NCBI GenBank assembly: GCA_950295325.1
Contig: OX485808.1
Coordinates: 16,698,527 to 16,762,526 of the forward strand
DNA length: 64,000 nucleotides
Source of the DNA: Polytrichum commune
Taxonomy: Eukaryota > Streptophyta > Polytrichopsida > Polytrichales > Polytrichaceae
Reading direction: 5' to 3'
Shown here: in pieces, positions 58,190-64,000 of the stretch
Numbering within the stretch: the first letter of the stretch is position 1
Layout: each line of letters opens with the position of its first letter
The notes under the pieces: generated by a model
Seen by the model: the letters and a program-made list of their open reading frames with translations, nothing else
What the model was told of the DNA's origin: nothing
Database searches by the model: none
Translations under genes and position numbers: made by a program

Positions 58190-60028
58190 ATGAGAGATGA
58201 CTCACCCTTTGACATAGACTTAGGCTCGTGTGTAAAACTTAAGGACCCAACAAACATATTGATTGAGAGTGTCTTTGGAGAGGTTGATTCTAGGTCATTG
58301 TGGACAAAGGCGACGGTGGCTGTGGTGACCGGAGGCAACAAAGGGATCGGGTTTGTGATCGTCAAGGAACTCGCCAAGCATGGCCTCACTGTGGTGCTCA
58401 CCGCGAGAGACCATGTGAAAGGAAATGCAACCATGGAGGCCCTCAAAACTGAAGAGGGGTTTGAGAACATACATTTCCATCCTTTGGAAGTGACAAGCTC
58501 AACATCTGCCGAAAACCTCGCAGCGTGGCTCAAGGATGAGTTTGGTGGGATTGATATCCTTGTAAGTTTTCAATTATGATCACTTTAGTATTCATTTTGA
58601 CTATATATATATGATTAAACATTTTTCATTATATTTGTGTTCATCATCAATAACTATTGTTGGGTCTCTTGTTTATGTTTGTTGGGTACCCTATCAAAAT
58701 GGAGTTCATCAACACTATGTAGTATTCACCACACTATGTAGTATTCACCATCTCATAATTCGCCGACATGTCATGTCTTCATTGGACACAAGCTCGATGT
58801 CCGTCAAAAGTCTTATGGCCTAGCTCAAGGATGAGATTGCTAGAATTCATGTCTTTACACATTGTGGCATATTTGACCATGTTTGTTTTCTTACTCTTTC
58901 AACTATATATACGATTTAACAATATTCATTTGCGGTGAATTGGATAGGTTAATAATGCAGGAGTGGGTGCAATTTCAAACGAGGTAGAGCTAAGTGTGAC
59001 GATACTTGATACAAACTATTTCGGGATGAAGAATGTCACCAAGGCCTTGTTGCCTTTGCTCAGGGATTCTCCAGCCGGGGCACGCATTGTGAATGTCTCC
59101 TCAATGGCGGGTGCACTAGAGGTAATATATCAACCCTACCCATCTCCCCTCTACTCAAATGCTCTAAAATATCGCAGAGGGGGCACTCTATTTCATCTTT
59201 ATCAGTGCCGGAATGTAGTTTCCATGTGGGTATTCAAGAGGGTCTCTATCATTGTAAGATCGGCATGTGGCAAAACTTGAGGTAAACATAACTAATTTCT
59301 ATTGAAATAAAGAGTCCAGTACAGTGTTGTTGCATGCCTCTTTTTAACACTAGAGCTCCAGCTGAGAGCTCTAACTTGCAAGTTTCAAGAATTTGGTACT
59401 TGAATTTGACAAGTGCTCGTCTAAAGTTCAAATTACGGAGAGCTTGATCAATCTTCAAAGTCCTACACAATCTTGAACAAGTGTAAAGTAATCGTGCTGA
59501 AAGTTAGATTTCAAGGGCAGAAATGTTACTGAACAAACGACGATTGTCACCACACAGGATCTAGGTAGTGCGGAATTGAGGGAGAAGATAGCGGATGTAC
59601 AAAACCTCGCCGAGGAGATGATCGATTCTCTTGCCAAAAAATATCTTGAAGACTTGCAGGCCGGCCGGATACACAGCGAGGGATGGTTCAGGGACTCCAC
59701 GATTCTCATGAGCTTAGCAACATACCGAATCTCCAAGGTATTCTTGAATGCGTACACACGAATGCTAGCACGGGATTTTGAGAGCCAGATTCAATCCCCC
59801 GTGACACAACAACAACAACAACACTTGGTTGTTCTTGTGAATGCGGCCACCCCCGGCTTGACCCTCACGGACCTGTCACGGCCCTTCATTGATGCCCGGG
59901 GCATTGATCCTGCCACCATGAACACTCCGGAGCAAGGGGCGGATACAATTGTGTGGCTTACTTTGTTGCCGAGGGAAGAGCACCCCACGGGTAAGTTATT
60001 CCGTGATCGTAGAGATGTCGCATTTTGA
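58190..60028 (+). CDS. SDR copy B: NAD(P)H-dependent carbonyl reductase-like, 3 exons
   Basis: Exons 58190-58561, 58948-59121 and 59558-60028 (372, 174 and 471 nt) join in phase 0 to 338 residues. Motifs are as in copy A: TGGNKGIG, NNAG at the start of exon 2, VSS, and YRISK; all key residues are kept. It differs from copy A by scattered substitutions and by two extra Gln codons in a CAA run in exon 3. Introns are 386 and 436 bp. The open frame is undamaged, but LINE-2 (12.7 kb) and a MITE lie between this coding region and its original promoter-proximal sequence. Expression would need a very long leader, splicing, or a new promoter. Substrate unknown. Confidence 0.85.
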
Positions 60029-60904
60029 TAGGATTCCCAATGTGATATGAGGGTTTAAGGTTTAGGTTTTTGGGATATTACCTAGAAGCATGACAAAATA
60101 TAACATGTATTATGTTGCTTGTTGATTCATTGAAACATGTGAATCGTGGGGAGGAAGCACCATTGTGAGTAAACTCGACCGATGTGTGGATAATTATTCC
60201 CATGGATTATGTAAAACGATTCCCAAGTTGGTTAATTATCATAACACTTAGATGCTTGAGAACTGGAAGGCGGTTGGTTTTGTGCACACGTATTAGAAAC
60301 AACTTTCTTGAAGTTGGCAACTCCATTGCATCAGTGCAATGAGAAGGGCGCTAGTGTTACTAAACTAGGTTCTGATATAGGGACCAAGATGGTTGAGGCA
60401 AAGTATTGTAATACCACACACATTCTTGTGTTGCCACAAGTACAAAAGCCAGTTATCCTTATTCTTTCGAATGTCACATGGGAATGTTCATTGCATGCAT
60501 GAGAATCTTCAAGCCAAAGAGATATTTGTGGAAAACTCCACATGGTTTGAATAAAAATGGTATGCATCTCTACTCCCAGTAGTGGATTGCGGACCCTCCA
60601 TAAACACATTGCACAAGTATATAAAAATCTAAAGTTCTATATGAGTGCCACATCGTTTAAACAATGACCCACCCTTTATAAAATGGGGGGTGTGCTCTTC
60701 ATCCTAATCCTAATTAACATGTGCGGATGACTATGAAATGAACCCCATTGTATACATGAAACCTATACATAAAAAACAAAGATATACGTACTAATGTATA
60801 CGATTGATAATAGGCTTGTATGTTTACATTAAGATTATCAATCAATGCATGAAAGTCTCAAGTACATACACAAGACATAGATCATGAAAAATATAAGCCT
60901 TTAT

Positions 60905-60940
<36 letters not shown>

Positions 60941-61185
60941 AAGAAGAAGAATTGTGGTCTTTGAATGAGGTTGGAGTGAATAAAGTATATGCTCATAAAA
61001 CATCCTTGGCCACGTCCTAAAGGACAATGACTTTGGGTGTAGCACTAGTTCACCCTTTGTAGGGAGTAGATGTACTATGTCCTTTTATTGTATATACACT
61101 CCACTTTCGTTTTCCAAAGAGAAAGTTATTAAAGACTTTATCGTCCATTGGATTTTACTTATAATAACATGACCTACTGCATATG
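60029..61185 (+). other. 3' flank of SDR copy B with a copy-specific insertion
   Basis: Matches 34346-33585 reversed, except for about 385 bp (roughly 60650-61035) found only here. That extra piece carries a TAG/AAG microsatellite (60904-60950). Its left and right ends did not give me a clear duplication or inverted repeat. No gene seen. Confidence 0.65.
60904..60950. repeat. (TAG)n(AAG)n microsatellite
   Basis: Twelve or so TAG units followed by a few AAG units. Confidence 0.95.
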
Positions 61186-62780
61186 TCATTGAAGCTAAGG
61201 GAATGAATTGGATGAAACTAGCACATTTATTATCAACTTTTTCTCTAAAATTTAGGAACCCCCTTTTGACATCTACCTCTACTTTATTTACTTATTTGGC
61301 ACAAATTGAAGACATCTACCTCTACTTGAAAAACCCTGATAGGAATCTTATTTGTGTATACTAAAGCAAAACAATTACCCCCCCCCCCCTAATGTACACT
61401 ATGTACATTAATGCCTCGAGTAATTCCCCTTGTTACACTTGTGTTAGTTCATATGTGGTACAAAGAATGCCCCTGCCCATCTTGGCTCCTTCCCAACTTC
61501 CTCCATTCCTTATGCCTTCCGTGGGTCTTTGTTTACTTCAAATTTCCAATGTGCATTCAAGATGGGAAATGTTGTCATATGAGCAATGAGCAATAACATG
61601 TGAGCAATGAGCAAGAAAATGTCCACGGTAATACATGCACTAATATCCTATAACTGTGATACATTTACCTAGAAAGTGCATTTGAATGCACATAAATATG
61701 ATGTATTGTACGATTGCTATATTCACAAATTTAAACATTGCCTTTGAAGATGCCACTAAATAAACATCATATAAGCAACATGAGGGAAATGCAAACCATT
61801 AAGTGGTTCCAAACCCTTCTTCGAGCATTGGAAAAATGATTGAAGGGCTTTGTGATGCACACATTGTCTATAGCTCCTTGCCAAGGTCTACGACAGACAT
61901 TTTATTGAACTTCTAAACCTCAACATTTAAAAGATTGCAACCTACAATTACACGTTATGGTCCAATTTGAATAGTGCAATTGACAATATAATGAATTTTA
62001 GATGGGGTCATATTTGTCATCATAAACAAAGAACAACTTGAAGCAATCTTATAGCAAGGCCAGTGGATCCTAGACTTGCATAAGGAAAATTTTATGCAAA
62101 GCAAATGTCAAAAATGATGCATGTGTGGATCAGAAGCATGTGATGCACATGTGATGTTATTTCCATAAAACGATTTGCAAGTGATGTACATGAAAGAAGA
62201 AGTGTCTAGGAATGAGTGGCACATTGAATCGATAATTTTCTTGCATTGGACTGTGTATGTACGAGATTCGTACGGAGAATTACACAATGTAGGAGACAAA
62301 CACAATCAACGCATTTTAGGAAAGAGTGTGATTGATGTGTTATCAAACAAGTGTCCATTTTCCCAAATGAAGGTCAAAAGTCCACTCGCCTTGCTATTGA
62401 ACAACTTTAAGATATGGAGCTTGAAGTGGTTGGATCAACTTATATTTATCTTTGGTACAAGATTTATTGTTTTAATAAAATATAAATGTCATTGACAAAA
62501 TAAATTTTGAATTTCCCCACTAAAGTATAAAACTCGGACTTTGAGCCAATCACATCAAAGATAAAGTGATTTTGATACATTGTGAAAAATTAGTTGTTTT
62601 TAAGGGGAAAATGCTTCTAAAAACATTTGGTAAAAAAATGCAAGGTAGATATTTGTATTGCAACCCAACATATTATGTGGTCTAAAAATCACTCTCTTCA
62701 ACTTTCTCTTGTGTTCGGCAACTCCCAATAAGGTTTTTGAATTCGTATTTTTACAAGACATCTCTTGATTCGGGTGGAAA
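61186..62780. other. Intergenic, no gene recognised
   Basis: AT-rich, with a C-run at 61380-61390. The longest frame (plus 62175-62495, 106 codons) is unrecognised and has ordinary intergenic composition. Confidence 0.5.
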
Positions 62781-62971
62781 CCAAGTTAGGGCCCTTTGGG
62801 ATTGTGAGACTTTGAAGCGAAAGCTAGATGGATGGAGTGCTCATATGGGGGACGTTGGGAACTTTGGGAACTTCGTCTCTCTCAAGGCGTGGGGTTCAAG
62901 AAGCCCCAAACCCTAAAACTTTAGCTCTGAAGTTCGTGAAGGAATTACTGTTGAGATTGAGTCTTCGGCAG

Positions 62972-63081
62972 GTAATCTGTGCCCGATTGAATTCGAATCC
63001 AGCTTCACGTTAGATTTCTACTGCGACTCGGTGGAATCATGATTTTCAAGGAGGCGATGAGTTGAACCTTCTGTTTCGCAG
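62972..63081 (+). other. Probable 5' UTR intron of the spastin-like gene
   Basis: Donor CGGCAG|GTAATC at 62972 and acceptor TTCTGTTTCGCAG at 63081 give a 110-bp intron ahead of the coding start at 63302. Transcription should therefore start upstream of 62970; I see no TATA box there. Confidence 0.55.
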
Positions 63082-63301
63082 ACTCTGTTGGTGCACTTCG
63101 TGATTGAGTCGAATTATACCTCAGAACTGTTGGACCTAAAAATAAGTGAATCACCTAAACGTTGCACCGAGGAGGATGTCGAGACGAATTGGGACATGGA
63201 AATTGCCAATGAACGAAATTTCCTGCTGCCTTGGAGGTTAAAGGAGCTTTACAGGGTCGATTGCAGATTGCCCTGGAGCATCCCAACCGGTATGCGGAAG
63301 T

Positions 63302-64000
63302 ATGTGGAAGCTCTTTGAGAGCCTGTCCACGGCGTTGCTTCCATCGGGGGATGAGCAGTCGTCGCAACAAGGATCACGGGGAACAGGGGCAGGGCCAGAT
63401 GCTGGCATGGAGAGAGGGACGTCGCTTGTATTGGGGAACGTGGATGGCGAACGTGTTGTGGAGAAGCTGAAAGGATACTTCAGTCTGGGGAAGAATGAGA
63501 TTGACAAGGCAGTGCGGGCGGATGAGTGGGGGCTTCTGGCGGATGCGTTGCACCATTATAGAAGTGCGGATCGGATTTTGTCGGAAGGTGTGTCTGCTCC
63601 GGCAGCCGTGGAGTCCAGCAGGTGTGGTGAAGAAACCCTTGGAATTGCTTTATGACCATGAATTGCAAGAGATGATCATGGTTGTGTTGAATTGGTGGAG
63701 TTTTAGTATATTTAGGGTTTTAGTACATGACAGCTATGTGTGGTGTGGTCAGATTAGCAGATGAGGTGAGGCAGAATAAAGAGAAAATGGCCAAGTGGAG
63801 GGGCAAGATTGCAGAAAGATTGCAAGTTCTCGAAAAGCGAGCGCGGGCAGAGAATATCGACACGGTACATAAAATGTTGTCACCTGATTCTATCAGCTTG
63901 GAGCTATGAAGGTCTTTGTTGATTGTGCAATTTTTGTCAACCGTAGAGTTACTCAATGGGACTCGTCGTTGGGAGTTGGTCCACTTTGATTTTCCACAGG
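63302..64000 (+). CDS. Spastin-like MIT-domain AAA ATPase, 5' part (continues past window)
   Basis: Exon 1 runs from ATG 63302 to 63621 and exon 2 from 63753 to about 63864. An acceptor at the very end (TTTTCCACAG to 63999) suggests exon 3 begins at 64000. Exon 1 encodes MWKLFESLSTALLPSGD, a Gly/Ser-rich stretch and then the MIT domain: KLKGYFSLGKNEIDKAVRAD, EWGLLADALHHYRSADRIL. Joining exon 2 in phase 2 gives SSRLADEVRQNKEKMAKWRG and a charged helix ending KRARAE, as in plant single-MIT spastin/katanin-like ATPases. The AAA module would lie beyond the window. The MIT domain is a microtubule-interacting and trafficking helical bundle that binds ESCRT-III tails; the family severs microtubules or remodels such complexes. 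Confidence 0.85.

Noticed and set aside
62175..62495. 106-codon plus-strand frame
   Set aside because: No recognisable domain, no splice or promoter context, AT-rich composition like its surroundings.
63088..63318. 76-codon plus-strand frame overlapping the spastin-like start
   Set aside because: It begins at a non-ATG codon in the 5' leader and ends just after the real start at 63302.

Overview
The window is nuclear DNA of a land plant. The evidence is two short-chain dehydrogenase/reductase (SDR) genes with GT-AG introns, the 5' end of a plant spastin-like MIT-domain gene, a MULE transposase relic, and dense nested plant-type transposons (Ty1/copia, Ty3/gypsy, MITEs, large non-LTR elements). 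I cannot place it below land plant. All similarity statements come from reading by eye; nothing was searched.

Layout, 0-27 kb: this is a nest. An old LINE (called LINE-0, minus strand) supplies 1-2476, 16227-17693 and probably the CGGTG-rich array at 24742-25800. A second LINE (LINE-1, minus, 2477-16226, 13.75 kb) sits inside LINE-0 ORF1 and is framed by an 11-bp target duplication. A Ty3/gypsy-type element (17694-24736) sits in the CGGTG-rich array. Its two 973-bp LTRs read as identical and it has a 5-bp duplication, although its genes are wrecked. 27-32 kb: a small plus-strand ORF resembling the RNase H1/viroplasmin hybrid-binding domain (26572-27003), then a minus-strand Ty1/copia element missing its 3' LTR (27026-31765), a 286-bp MITE with an 8-bp duplication (31773-32058) and a MULE transposase fragment.

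33.6-61.2 kb: a head-to-head inverted duplication of an SDR gene. Copy A (minus, exons 36160-34347) keeps a TATA-like box. Copy B (plus, exons 58190-60028) has been separated from its promoter region by a third LINE (LINE-2, plus, 43918-56645, 12.73 kb, 13-bp target duplication) and by an 831-bp MITE (56689-57519), both inserted in its 5' leader. The space between the promoters (36.96-43.85 kb) holds another MITE (43129-43723) and no gene I can support. From 63302 to the window end runs the 5' part of a spastin-like AAA ATPase gene.

The most unusual system is the LINE family itself. Elements are 12.7-13.8 kb. They have an ORF1 without the usual plant L1 ORF1 motifs, a long A/C-rich inter-ORF spacer, and a roughly 100-residue leader beginning MASAYRPRH that ends in a 2A-like ribosome-skipping motif (GDIELNPGP or GDIEPNPGP) directly before a very large APE endonuclease-RT-RNase H-zinc finger ORF2. 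In LINE-1 the leader is present in four tandem copies, and only the copy next to ORF2 retains the 2A. The 3' ends carry a conserved short hairpin and a non-poly(A) tail. All copies seen carry disabling mutations, but LINE-1 ORF2 has only in-frame stops and no frameshift by frame arithmetic.
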